Assembly (NCBI RefSeq): GCF_016862095.1
Contig: NZ_BOMH01000037.1
Span: 1-64,000 of the forward strand
DNA: 64,000 nt
From: Actinoplanes cyaneus
GTDB taxonomy: Bacteria; Actinomycetota; Actinomycetes; Mycobacteriales; Micromonosporaceae
Reading direction: 5' to 3'
Under the pieces are notes generated by a model. It saw only the letters and a program-made list of their open reading frames with translations, had not been told where the DNA came from and made no database searches. Each line of letters opens with the position of its first letter. Position 1 is the first letter of the stretch. Below, in pieces: positions 34,578 through 42,297 of this stretch. The translations under genes were made by a program, and so were the position numbers.

Positions 34578-34667
34578 GTGCAGGATCCGTTCGAGGATCG
34601 CCGGCGGCTGAGAACCACCTCGCCGGGGTTCCGGCTGGCTCTCACGGTCACTGTTCGTCTCTCATGA
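34578..34667 (+). other. Mini-ORF with strong ribosome binding site running into the palindrome
   Basis: GAGAGGAGA lies 4-5 nt before GTG 34578, which opens a 29-codon frame (QDPFEDRRRLRTTSPGFRLA) that stops inside the 53-bp repeat. It looks like the start of a gene cut off by the repeat or by a deletion. No homologue recognised. Confidence 0.35.
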
Positions 34668-34685
34668 CCACCGTCAGAACCAGCC
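34633..34685. repeat. 53-bp palindromic repeat, copy B
   Basis: An imperfect ~21-bp inverted repeat around the loop TTCGTCTCTCAT, aligned without gaps to the copy at 8363-8415 (41 of 53 identical). It also lies between two converging genes, here the P-loop kinase gene and trpD. It may be a bidirectional terminator or a REP-like mobile palindrome. Confidence 0.8.
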
Positions 34686-34712
34686 CGAACCGCGCGGCGC
34701 GCCGCGCAGTTG

Positions 34713-35750
34713 TCAGGCGGGCTCACCGTCGCGGGCCGCTTCCCGGCGGCTGGCGCGCACCCAGCGGTCCAGCGTCGCCCGGGCCGCGCCGCTGTCCACG
34801 GCCCGGACGCAGCACGCCAGCGCCGCCGCGAACCCGCGCCCGTCCACGGCCACCAGCATCGCGGCGGCGTTGAGCAGCACCACGTCGCGTACCGGGCCGG
34901 GCTGCCCGTCCAGCAGCGCCGTGAACGTCGCCGCGTTGCACTCCGGGGTCGCACCGCGCAGATCGGCCGGGCGGGCGCGGGGCAGCCCCAGCGTCGCCGG
35001 GTCCAGCACCGACGCCCCGACCACGCCGTCGCGCACCGTCCACACGTGCGACGTGGTGGTCGTCGTCAGCTTGTCCAGGCCGTCGTCCCCGCGAACCACC
35101 AGAGCATGCCCGCCCCGTGCGGCCAGCACCCCGGCGATCAGCGGCGCCATCCGCGCGTCGGCGACCCCGACCACCTGATGCCGCGGCCGCGCCGGGTTGA
35201 TCAACGGCCCGAGAACGTTGAACACCGTCGGCACCCCCAGCTCACGCCGGACCGCCGCGGCGTGCCGCAACCCCGGGTTGAACCGCGGCCCGAACAGGAA
35301 CGTGATCCCCGCCGCGTCCGCCACCCGCGCCGCCGCCCGCGGCCCCAGCTCCAGCCGCACCCCGAGCTGCTCGACCAGGTCGGCGGCCCCGGCCGTGCCC
35401 GACGACGCGGCCCGCCCGCCGTGCTTGACCACCCGCACCCCGGTCCCGGCGGCGACCACGGCCGCCATCGTGGAGATGTTGACCGCGCCCAGACCGTCAC
35501 CGCCGGTGCCGGCGATGTCGACGACCGGCCCCGCGACCCCGACCGGCAGCGCACTGGCCTGCAACGCCGCGACCAGTCCGCTGATCTCGTCGGTGGTCTC
35601 GCCCTTGGTGCGCAACGCGGCCGCGAACCCGGCCACCTGCACCGGGCTGACCTCGCCGTTCACGATCCGGGTCATCGCCCAGGCCGCCTCGTCCCGGGTC
35701 AGGTTCTCACGGCGCAGCAGGCGGGGCAGGATGACGTCCGACAGCGGCAT
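34713..35750 (-). CDS. trpD: Anthranilate phosphoribosyltransferase
   Basis: A 345-residue enzyme that joins anthranilate to phosphoribosyl pyrophosphate in tryptophan synthesis. It has the PRPP loop GTGGDG (81-86), KHGGRAASS (109-117), RFNPGLRHAA and NVLGPLINPA, all in family order. The length is normal. It is encoded alone, without the other trp genes. The upstream 140 bp contains a Trp-rich leader peptide gene and an attenuator terminator, so it is controlled by ribosome stalling at Trp codons. Confidence 0.96.
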   Translation of the reverse strand: MPLSDVILPRLLRRENLTRDEAAWAMTRIVNGEVSPVQVAGFAAALRTKGETTDEISGLVAALQASALPVGVAGPVVDIAGTGGDGLGAVNISTMAAVVAAGTGVRVVKHGGRAASSGTAGAADLVEQLGVRLELGPRAAARVADAAGITFLFGPRFNPGLRHAAAVRRELGVPTVFNVLGPLINPARPRHQVVGVADARMAPLIAGVLAARGGHALVVRGDDGLDKLTTTTTSHVWTVRDGVVGASVLDPATLGLPRARPADLRGATPECNAATFTALLDGQPGPVRDVVLLNAAAMLVAVDGRGFAAALACCVRAVDSGAARATLDRWVRASRREAARDGEPA

Positions 35751-35795
35751 TCTCGGGTGTCCTCGCGGGCAGGGGCCGTCGGCGAGGCTTCACGC

Positions 35796-35822
35796 AAAAC
35801 GGCCGCCTCGACGAGGCGGCCG
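35796..35822 (-). terminator. trp attenuator terminator
   Basis: On the minus strand a perfect 23-bp palindrome (35800-35822, 8-bp or longer stem with a short loop) is followed by TTTT. Its 5' arm GGCCGCCT can instead pair with AGGCGGCC at 35844-35851, which overlaps the leader stop codon. The two pairings exclude each other, which is how classical attenuation works. Confidence 0.85.
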
Positions 35823-35849
35823 GTGGGCTGGTGCGTAAGGTCGGGCCGC

Positions 35850-35888
35850 CTAACAGGCGCGCCACCAGAACTTCGCACACGTGATCAC
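35850..35888 (-). CDS. trpL: trp leader peptide
   Basis: A 12-codon frame, GTG to TAG, encoding M-I-T-C-A-K-F-W-W-R-A-C with tandem Trp codons. It lies 100 bp upstream of trpD and 28 bp before the terminator palindrome. Low charged tRNA-Trp would stall the ribosome at WW and free the antiterminator pairing. TACAGT (35895-35900) is 6 nt before the GTG, so the mRNA probably starts at or very near the start codon (leaderless). Too short to be found by length-based gene calling. Confidence 0.85.
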   Translation of the reverse strand: MITCAKFWWRAC

Positions 35889-35977
35889 GCAGGCACTGTA
35901 ACACCGGCCGGGCCACACTTGACCCCGCTGGCGGCGCGCCGTTGACCCCGCTCGCGGCGGGCGGCCCGGGTCGGCGC

Positions 35978-36307
35978 TCACCGCGGCGGACCCGCGGCCG
36001 GGGGCGCCACCACCGGCCAGGCGTCCGCGACCTGCGCGTGCCGCATCCCCAACGACGCGCTGATGTGCCGGAACCAGGCCGCGCACTCCGGCACCTCCAT
36101 GATCGTGCGCGCCGACTCCAACGCCTCGGCGTGCGAACGCCACAGCACGACGTCGGTCCACGACCCGTCCTCCTGCTTGACCAGATACGCCGCCAGGCAC
36201 GCCGGGTACGCCCTGCGCAGGGCGGCGAGCATTGCCGGGCGCTCGGCGAGGAACGCCTCCTCGGCCCCGTCGTGGATGCGGAACGAAGCCAGCTCCATCG
36301 TCGTCAT
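35978..36307 (-). CDS. ABM-like dimeric alpha+beta barrel protein
   Basis: A 109-residue protein from ATG 36307 (MTTMELASFRIHDGAEEAFL). The pattern of beta-strand, helix with ERPAMLAALRRAYP, strand AAYLVKQEDGSWTDVVLWRS and helix EALESARTIMEVPECAAWF fits the antibiotic-biosynthesis-monooxygenase-like (dimeric alpha+beta barrel) fold. No cofactor motif is visible. The function could be a small monooxygenase or simply a binding protein. It is not linked to trpD beyond proximity. Confidence 0.7.
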   Translation of the reverse strand: MTTMELASFRIHDGAEEAFLAERPAMLAALRRAYPACLAAYLVKQEDGSWTDVVLWRSHAEALESARTIMEVPECAAWFRHISASLGMRHAQVADAWPVVAPPAAGPPR

Positions 36308-36357
36308 GATCGCCAAGCTAGCCGAGGAGCGCGGACAGAACCCACCCTCCCCGGGGG

Positions 36358-38475
36358 TCACCTCGGCCCGCGAGGAACGTCGGGACGGATGGCACGCAGG
36401 GCAGCCGTGACCGACTGCTGGCAGCGTCGGTCCCAGTCGACCGGGTCCTTCGAGCCCCACAGGCCGAGTCGACGATCGGCTTCGAGGAAGGCCGTCAACG
36501 CCGGCACTGCAGCCGCGGCCGCGGTGCCGATCCGGGCCAGGTAACCCACGACGGTGGTGTGAGCGGAGCCGAACGGATGCCAGTCCCAGGGCTCGTCGAG
36601 GACGGCAGCCAGGACCGGCACCGTGTCCGCTGTATTCCCGGTGGCACCCCACAGCGCGAACGCCGCTTCCACTCTGGTCGTCGTGTGATTGTCGGCGCTG
36701 AGCCGAGCGCGGATCACCGGCTCGTGTGCCGCCGCTGCGGGGCCCACATCGGCGAGCAGGCGCAGGGGTTGTGATCCGGTGCCCGCTCCCGTGGCCAGCC
36801 GGGCCAGCGTGGCGGCGGTGTCTTCGGCTCCTTCCCCGGTGATGCGCCAGCGTGCCCAGACCAGGGCGGCCAGCAGGCCGGGTTCGGCGCCAGCGGCCAA
36901 GCGGTCGAGAACGGGCACCGCGGCGGCGGCCGGCGGGCCGATCCGGGCGAGGCAGTACACGACCTTGGTGCGATCGGTGTCCGGCGCGGACAGCAGATCT
37001 GTCAGCAGGTCAACGGCGCCGGCCGCGTGCTCACCCCAGTGGCTGAGCCCTTGAAGGAGTTCACACCGCAGGCGCCGCCAGCCGTTGCTCGAGTCGGCCA
37101 GACGTGCGACAACGACCGGTGCCAGCCGCCCGGCGTACGGCCTCATCGCCGACAACACGTTGCCCGGATCGGGGCTGCCATCCGGGTGCCGGCGCGGCTC
37201 AGGCCAGGGATAGGCCGGCCGGCTCAGCAGGTCCGCCAGTGGCTCGACCGCGCGGACATCGCCCAGATGGGCCAGCGTTACGACCGTCCAAGCCCACACC
37301 TCGGGGTCCGGATCGTCCAGTGCGGCAGCAATCCGATCGGCGGCGGGCGCGGCGGCGGCTCCGGCTCGGACCAGGTGCCGGGCGGCGGTGCGCCGTACCG
37401 CTGGTTCGGTGTCGTGCAGCCGATCCGCCAGCAAAGTGATCATCTCGTCGGTCCACGACCGCCACTCGGCGGCGAGATCGTACGCCGCACGCAGGGCGCA
37501 GGCTCGCACAGACGGGTGGGGCGATGCCGCCAGGCGTGCCACCAGATCCGCCTGGACCTCCGGCACGTCGCCCAGGAAGACGACGAGCCACGCGGCCAGC
37601 CCGCGATGGCGCAGGCTGTCGTTGGGCCACGGCACATCGTCCATCGTTTCGGCCATGCGAGGGTCGACCACCTCGGCGAACAGGTCCAGCATCCGATCCG
37701 GCACCGGCTCAGCTGTCGCGCACAGCCAGCTCAGCGCGGCCGCGAACCGCACGTCAGGCGGGTTGCCCGGGTCGACCCACAGCGCGGCGGTCCACGCCAC
37801 CACGTCCGAGTCCGCCCGCTCCACCGCCAGTTGCGCGAGAGCCAGCACCAGACTGGCCCGTACGGCCAGGGACGTCTCGACCGCGAGGCGCTCCCGGAGC
37901 GCAGCCGTTACCTCGGGCGGTGGCATCAGCGCGCCCGCCAGGGCGTACGCCACGTTCGCCCGGACCGCGGGATCCGGGTCGTCGAGCAGGCCGATCAGCA
38001 GCACAGCGTCGGCCGTGACCGCTTCCCGCGCTGCCTGGCAGGTCCACGCGACGATGCGCCCGTACCCGTCGATCGTCATGCGGTCCTGTTCGTCGACCAC
38101 GTGGAACAGGGACGCGCGCGTGTCCGTACCGAAGTGTTCGCGGTGTCCCACCTCGGCGGCGAGGTTCAGCAGTTCGGCGCGCTGGGGTGCTGCGGGGTCA
38201 GCGGCGATTCGCAGCAGGAACGGCACCGCCAGGGCCCCGGTCACGTCGCTGGTGCCCTCGTTGCGCACCCTGGTCCACAGGTCAGCGAGGCTTCTGCAGG
38301 CGTGGCCGGGATCGTACAGCGCCCGCAACAGGCCGGGAACGCTGTCGGGCGGCCAGCACTCGTCGGTGAAGCGCGCCCAGGGAACGGCGTCCAGCTCCGG
38401 CTCGCCGGCCGCACGCAGTGCCGCCATCACCCACCGGACGTCCTGCTCTCCGCCGGGCTCACAAATCTCGATCAC
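36358..38475 (-). CDS. HEAT-repeat protein
   Basis: A 705-residue soluble helical protein made almost entirely of HEAT/armadillo-like repeats: LLDDPDPAVRANVAYALAGA, LAASPHPSVRACALRAAYDL, LHDTEPAVRRTAARHLVRAG, LDDPDPEVWAWTVVTLAHLG. Acidic-Pro turn motifs (DDPDP) recur about every 35-40 residues. Such solenoids bind proteins. No catalytic motif is seen. Actinobacterial relatives are scattered orphans. It is alone in its transcription unit. Confidence 0.85.
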   Translation of the reverse strand: MIEICEPGGEQDVRWVMAALRAAGEPELDAVPWARFTDECWPPDSVPGLLRALYDPGHACRSLADLWTRVRNEGTSDVTGALAVPFLLRIAADPAAPQRAELLNLAAEVGHREHFGTDTRASLFHVVDEQDRMTIDGYGRIVAWTCQAAREAVTADAVLLIGLLDDPDPAVRANVAYALAGALMPPPEVTAALRERLAVETSLAVRASLVLALAQLAVERADSDVVAWTAALWVDPGNPPDVRFAAALSWLCATAEPVPDRMLDLFAEVVDPRMAETMDDVPWPNDSLRHRGLAAWLVVFLGDVPEVQADLVARLAASPHPSVRACALRAAYDLAAEWRSWTDEMITLLADRLHDTEPAVRRTAARHLVRAGAAAAPAADRIAAALDDPDPEVWAWTVVTLAHLGDVRAVEPLADLLSRPAYPWPEPRRHPDGSPDPGNVLSAMRPYAGRLAPVVVARLADSSNGWRRLRCELLQGLSHWGEHAAGAVDLLTDLLSAPDTDRTKVVYCLARIGPPAAAAVPVLDRLAAGAEPGLLAALVWARWRITGEGAEDTAATLARLATGAGTGSQPLRLLADVGPAAAAHEPVIRARLSADNHTTTRVEAAFALWGATGNTADTVPVLAAVLDEPWDWHPFGSAHTTVVGYLARIGTAAAAAVPALTAFLEADRRLGLWGSKDPVDWDRRCQQSVTAALRAIRPDVPRGPR

Positions 38476-38523
38476 GCCGCGATCATGCTGTACCGGTACG
38501 ACGTTTCCGGGAGGGCGACGGAC

Positions 38524-39471
38524 CTACCGGTCAGCGCCCGGCCGCCAACCCCGCCGCCGCCCCCGCACCACTGAGACCGCGGTCACCGCCCCCACCGCAC
38601 CCAACCCCAGCACCCACCCGGCGAACCGCAGCGCCCGTCCCGACCCGGGCGCGTCGTCCACGCCGTACGCCGCAGGACGGGAACTCCCGGCGGGAACCGC
38701 GTGGGGCACCGCGGACCGGGAGTCACCCTCGGCCAGGGCCCGGTACGGGTTGAGCCGCCGCGCCCGATCCGAGGTCGCCACCAGACGATCGGTCACCGCC
38801 GCGGCCGGCAACGCCGGGAACCGTTCGCGCAGCAGCGCCACCGTCCCCGACACGAACGCCGCCGAGAAACTGGTCCCGGCGTCCCCGGCCGCGACCAGGT
38901 CGGTGTGCGGCCCGGCCGGCGAGAACGACGCGGGCTCGCCCGACGACAGGATCGCGCCGACCCCGATCACCGACGGATAGGCCGCCGGATACATCACCGG
39001 CCGCGATGAATCGTTGCCGACAGCGGCGACCACCACCGCCCCGCGGCGCTGCGCGACCGTGACCGCGGCACGCACCCGCGGGTCGTCGACCCCGATCACC
39101 AGCGAGATGTTGATCACTGCGGCGTGCCCGGCGGCCCACCGGATGCCCTGCGCGAGGCGCCCGATCCCGTCGGCGTCGCCCGGATCACCGTCGGACACCC
39201 GCACCGGCACGATCGTCACCCCGGGCGCCACCGCGACGATCGCCGCGGCCACCGCCGTCCCGTGCCCCGCGCACGGCGCCCGGCCGGCCAGCAGATCACG
39301 CCCGGCGACGACCCGCCCCTTGAGCTGTGGCAGCGTCGCGTCCACCCCGGAATCGACGACCGCGACCCGCACCCCGGCCCCGGTCGCCAGCGCCGCAAGG
39401 GGCTCCACCGGGTACGGATTGACCACCACCGGCGCCACACACGACGCCAGCACCCCCAGCCACCACACCAC
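38524..39471 (-). CDS. Mycosin-type subtilisin (S8) protease
   Basis: About 315 residues from GTG 39471 (39468 also possible). Longer starts would run into the antisense of the cobalamin riboswitch and lack a signal sequence. The triad is complete: Asp40 (AVVDSGVD), His70 (AGHGTAVAA), Ser201 (AGTSFSAAFVSG). A C-terminal membrane helix (GWVLGLGAVGAVTAVSVV) and basic tail anchor it, as in mycosins of type VII secretion. No ESX genes (eccB-E, WXG100) are nearby, so it is an orphan. Its N-terminus (WWLGVLASCVAP) gives a plausible signal peptide. Confidence 0.85.
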   Translation of the reverse strand: MVWWLGVLASCVAPVVVNPYPVEPLAALATGAGVRVAVVDSGVDATLPQLKGRVVAGRDLLAGRAPCAGHGTAVAAAIVAVAPGVTIVPVRVSDGDPGDADGIGRLAQGIRWAAGHAAVINISLVIGVDDPRVRAAVTVAQRRGAVVVAAVGNDSSRPVMYPAAYPSVIGVGAILSSGEPASFSPAGPHTDLVAAGDAGTSFSAAFVSGTVALLRERFPALPAAAVTDRLVATSDRARRLNPYRALAEGDSRSAVPHAVPAGSSRPAAYGVDDAPGSGRALRFAGWVLGLGAVGAVTAVSVVRGRRRGWRPGADR

Positions 39472-39569
39472 GCCCCACCCCCACCCCGCCCAGTGATGAA
39501 CGTGAATCTTAAGGGTGCCGGGCCATCCCGGTTGTGCCGCTGCCACGGCGACGGATAGTTTGTGGGAGC

Positions 39570-39680
39570 CATCTGCGGCGTCGTGAGGGAAACCGGTGAG
39601 ATTCCGGTGCGGTCGCGCCACTGTGAACTGCCCCCGCGCCAGCGGGGCCGGTGAGTCAGGACGCTCACGCGACCGCAGCC
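39570..39680 (+). promoter_or_regulatory. Cobalamin (B12) riboswitch
   Basis: The conserved core GAGGGAAACCGGTGAGATTC is followed by GCGGTCGCGCCACTGTGA (B12 box) and GAGTCAGGACGCTCACGCGA. P1 pairs CTGCGG (39573-39578) with CCGCAG (39673-39678). Immediately after, CGGGA-CGCGTCA-TCCCG ends just before TAGGAGG, the ribosome binding site of cbtB, so ligand control of translation is likely. It should repress the cobalt transporter when B12 is plentiful. Confidence 0.95.
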
Positions 39681-39721
39681 TGTTGATCGGGACGCGTCAT
39701 CCCGTAGGAGGTTGATCTGCC

Positions 39722-39925
39722 ATGCCCAAGGCTCAGACCGTTCGCCCGCTGGCCATCCCGGCCGTCTCCACCCGCCTGCTGCTCACCGCCGCCGGCGTCG
39801 TGATCCTGCTGCTCGCCCTGGCCTACCTGGTCGCCTTCGACCAGGGCGCCCTGTCCCGCAGCGGCATGTACATGCACGAGCTGATGCACGACGGCCGGCA
39901 CCTGCTGGGCGTTCCGTGCCACTGA
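39722..39925 (+). CDS. cbtB: Cobalt transporter subunit CbtB
   Basis: A 67-residue one-helix membrane protein with the CbtB C-terminal signature HELMHDGRHLLGVPCH, a His/Cys cluster that probably binds Co2+. It works with CbtA in cobalt uptake for B12 synthesis. It lies directly behind the cobalamin riboswitch with AGGAGG 8-10 nt before ATG. Its last 10 bp overlap the start of cbtA. Confidence 0.95.
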   Translation: MPKAQTVRPLAIPAVSTRLLLTAAGVVILLLALAYLVAFDQGALSRSGMYMHELMHDGRHLLGVPCH

Positions 39926-40668
39926 GATTCGGCCGCCTGCTCGTCGCCGGTCTGCTCGCCGGCCTGATCGCCGGCCTGATCGCCGGCACGTTCGCGTACT
40001 TCGCCGGTGAGCCGCGCATCGACGCGGCCATCGCCATCGAGGAACAGAACACCCTCGGGCACGGCGAAGCTGGCGGCGGCGAGGAACTCGTCTCCCGCGG
40101 CACGCAGAAGAACGTCGGGCTGATCCTGGCGACCAGCCTTTACGGCATCGCCATGGGCGGCTTCCTCGCCACCGGGTACACCCTGCTGCGCCGACGCCTG
40201 CGCACCGGCAGCGACACCCGCGCCGCGATCGGCCTGGCCGCGGCCGCCCTGACCGGCATCGTCCTGGTCCCGTTCGTCAAGTATCCGCCGAACCCGCCGG
40301 CCGTCGGCGACCCCGCCACCATCGACCAGCGCACCACCAGCTACCTCGCCGTGCTCGTCCTTGGCCTGGTCGCGGTCTGGGCCGGGGTCCTCGCGGCCCG
40401 CACCCAGACCCACGAATGGCGGCGCGCCACCGCCGGCCTGCTTGGCTTCGTCGTCGTGGTCGCCATCGCCTACCTGCTGCTGCCGGCGGTCGACGAGGTG
40501 CCCGGCACGTTCCCGGCCGTCCTGCTGTGGAAGTTCCGGATCGCGTCGCTCGGCACCCAGGTTGTCCTCTGGACCGTCCTCGGGCTCGCCTTCGCCGCCC
40601 TGCTGCACCGCCTGGCCACCAGCACCGGCCCGGCCACCGCCGAGCCGGGGACACGGGCCGCGGCCTGA
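39916..40668 (+). CDS. cbtA: Cobalt transporter subunit CbtA
   Basis: A 250-residue membrane protein with about six helices. GTG 39916 overlaps the end of cbtB, giving PLRFGRLLVAGLLAGLIAGL. The loop IAIEEQNTLGHG and the motif PFVKYPPNPPAVGDPATI are typical of CbtA. TFPAVLLWKFRIASLGTQ is the conserved last-helix region. It is co-transcribed and translationally coupled with cbtB under B12 riboswitch control. A strong terminator follows. Confidence 0.95.
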   Translation: MPLRFGRLLVAGLLAGLIAGLIAGTFAYFAGEPRIDAAIAIEEQNTLGHGEAGGGEELVSRGTQKNVGLILATSLYGIAMGGFLATGYTLLRRRLRTGSDTRAAIGLAAAALTGIVLVPFVKYPPNPPAVGDPATIDQRTTSYLAVLVLGLVAVWAGVLAARTQTHEWRRATAGLLGFVVVVAIAYLLLPAVDEVPGTFPAVLLWKFRIASLGTQVVLWTVLGLAFAALLHRLATSTGPATAEPGTRAAA

Positions 40669-40688
40669 CCCGAACCGCACCACCGCAC

Positions 40689-40723
40689 AGGCGCCACGCG
40701 ACCCGATCGCGTGGCGCCTTTCC
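40689..40723 (+). terminator. Rho-independent terminator of cbtBA
   Basis: A 12-bp stem (40689-40700 with 40708-40719), 7-nt loop and TTTCCC tail, 20 bp after the cbtA stop. Confidence 0.85.
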
Positions 40724-40737
40724 CATAGGGTGCGGTG

Positions 40738-41211
40738 ATGCCCCGCTTCACCGACCTTGACGACCTGCTCCGGCACGACGAGCTCGGCACCGGCGACTGG
40801 CTCCTCGTCGACCAGGACCGCATCGACGGGTTCGCCCGAATCACCGGCGACCACCAGTGGATCCACACCGACCCCGAACGGGCCCGCACCCACGGCCCGT
40901 TCGGCACGACGATCGCCCACGGCGCCCTCACCCTGTCGCTGTGCATGACATTCCTGACCGACATCGTCCAGGTCGGCACCGTCACCTTCGCCGTCAACGG
41001 CGGCTTCGACCGGGTCCGCTTCCACACCCCGGTCCGCTGCGGCTCCCGCCTGCGCGGCACGGTCCGCCTCCGCGAAGCCCGACGCCTGCCCGGCGGCGCC
41101 CGCCTGATCCTGCGCGTCACCGCCGAGATCGAGGGCGAGCGCCGCCCCGCCTGCGTCGCCGACCACATCCTGGCCCTCTACGAGCAGACCCCCGAGCACA
41201 CCCCCGATTAG
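40738..41211 (+). CDS. MaoC-like (R)-hydratase
   Basis: A 157-residue single hot-dog domain protein. The hydratase-2 motif is present: FARITGDHQWIHTDPERA, with the catalytic Asp/His pair and PFGTTIAHGALTLSL. Enzymes of this type hydrate enoyl-CoA to (R)-3-hydroxyacyl-CoA. ATG 40738 is used (GTG 40735 is equivalent). It lies after the cbtBA terminator, so it has its own promoter. Confidence 0.9.
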   Translation: MPRFTDLDDLLRHDELGTGDWLLVDQDRIDGFARITGDHQWIHTDPERARTHGPFGTTIAHGALTLSLCMTFLTDIVQVGTVTFAVNGGFDRVRFHTPVRCGSRLRGTVRLREARRLPGGARLILRVTAEIEGERRPACVADHILALYEQTPEHTPD

Positions 41212-41468
41212 GTACGCCGTGAGCCGCCCGCCCCCGCCGACCGATCCGCCACCCCGGCCGGCGTCACGAAGCCGAACCTGTCCACCGCGACCGGATCGCG
41301 GGTTCCTCACCTACGGGGTGGCCTTGTATCGTGGAGCCGCGCGAAAACACTGCCCCGTTGGTAGTCGGGGCGTCACCACCCAGTGGTGATCCATCTCCCG
41401 CCGCTCAGCGCGTCCACGCTGACCGGTCGTCCCGTGCAGGACGTGCTGCCTGCACTCAGGAGACGACG

Positions 41469-42158
41469 ATGGGGACGATGACCGTGTTCTACGACGACCC
41501 GTTCTGGGTGGCTGTGCTCGAGATCCAGGACCGCGACGGCGTACACGCCACGCGGCACGTCCTGGGTTCCGAGCCGACCAATGCCGAGCTCTACCAGTTC
41601 CTGCTCCGGCACGGGACAGCTCTGCTCGCCCGGGCGCAACGATCCGCCGCCCGCGCCGACGAAATCCTCGGCCTCGACGTGCCCGACCTCGACATGGAGT
41701 TCCGCCGCGCCCTGGTCGTGGAAAAAGGCGGCGACCGCGCCTACGTGCACTGGGAAACCCTCACCGCCCGCCTGCTGCCCCGGCTCCTGCAAGGCCGCAT
41801 CACCGGGCCGGTCTTCCTCGCCGACCGCCGCGCCCCCACCGGCGGCCGCCGCGCCCAGGCCCTCGCCGACATCGACCCCGACACCGGCCGAGGCCGGCTG
41901 TCCTACCCCCGCGCCGAGTACCTGTTCAAACAGGCATGCACACTCCACGACCCGCATGACGCCGGGTGGACACTGCACCAGCTACGCCACTCCGGACTGA
42001 CCCACCTCGCTGCCCGCGGTCGTACCGCCGCCGAACTACAGGCCAAATCCCGCCACCGGCAACTCGCCACCCTCGGCATCTACGTCCACCTCGGCGAAGA
42101 CATCGCCGCCAGAATCACCGCCGAGAACGACGCCACCAACCGCCGACGACGCCGCTGA
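41469..42158 (+). CDS. YjdF-like (DUF2992) N-terminus fused to tyrosine recombinase catalytic domain
   Basis: A 229-residue protein; AGGAGA lies 4 nt before ATG 41469. Residues 1-56 (MTVFYDDPFWVAVLEIQDRD ... RHVLGSEPTNAELYQFLL) match the start of YjdF/DUF2992 proteins. From residue 58 it becomes a recombinase catalytic domain: Arg62 (ARADEILGLDV), Lys86 (VVEKGG), His170 and Arg173 (LHQLRHSG), His196 and Tyr205 (RHRQLATLGIYVHLG). The core-binding domain is absent. All catalytic residues survive, but without the DNA clamp it may not recombine. It probably arose by insertion or deletion. Copy 2 of the recombinase-flanking motif begins 18 bp after the stop. Confidence 0.75.
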   Translation: MGTMTVFYDDPFWVAVLEIQDRDGVHATRHVLGSEPTNAELYQFLLRHGTALLARAQRSAARADEILGLDVPDLDMEFRRALVVEKGGDRAYVHWETLTARLLPRLLQGRITGPVFLADRRAPTGGRRAQALADIDPDTGRGRLSYPRAEYLFKQACTLHDPHDAGWTLHQLRHSGLTHLAARGRTAAELQAKSRHRQLATLGIYVHLGEDIAARITAENDATNRRRRR

Positions 42159-42176
42159 TCCTTGGAGTTGTCACGA

Positions 42177-42226
42177 AACAAGATCATTTTCGGCGCTAAC
42201 CACTGTACCGCTCTTCCTCAACCCCG
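42177..42226 (+). repeat. Recombinase-flanking motif, copy 2
   Basis: AACAAGATCAT (42177-42187), spacer with CGCTA, CTGTACCG (42203-42210), then TCTTCCTCAACCCCG (42212-42226), in the same order as at 21316-21360; the spacer is 5 nt longer. The copy lies between the chimeric recombinase gene and a kinase that lost its 5' part, so it may mark the element boundary or attachment site. Confidence 0.6.
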
Positions 42227-42297
42227 AGTTTTCGTTCCGATGCTCCCCCACGGCCGTGTGCCCGTTAGCCGAACCGGCTCCGGGGGGCCTGCCAATG

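Noticed and set aside
38524..39471. Part of a type VII secretion locus
   Set aside because: No ecc or WXG100 genes were found within the window on either side.
38524..39621. A start of the mycosin gene at 39621
   Set aside because: It would read through the antisense of the cobalamin riboswitch and give no signal peptide; GTG 39471 is better.
41340..41465. A yjdF-motif riboswitch before the chimeric gene
   Set aside because: Several hairpins are present but I could not match the consensus; left as a check only.
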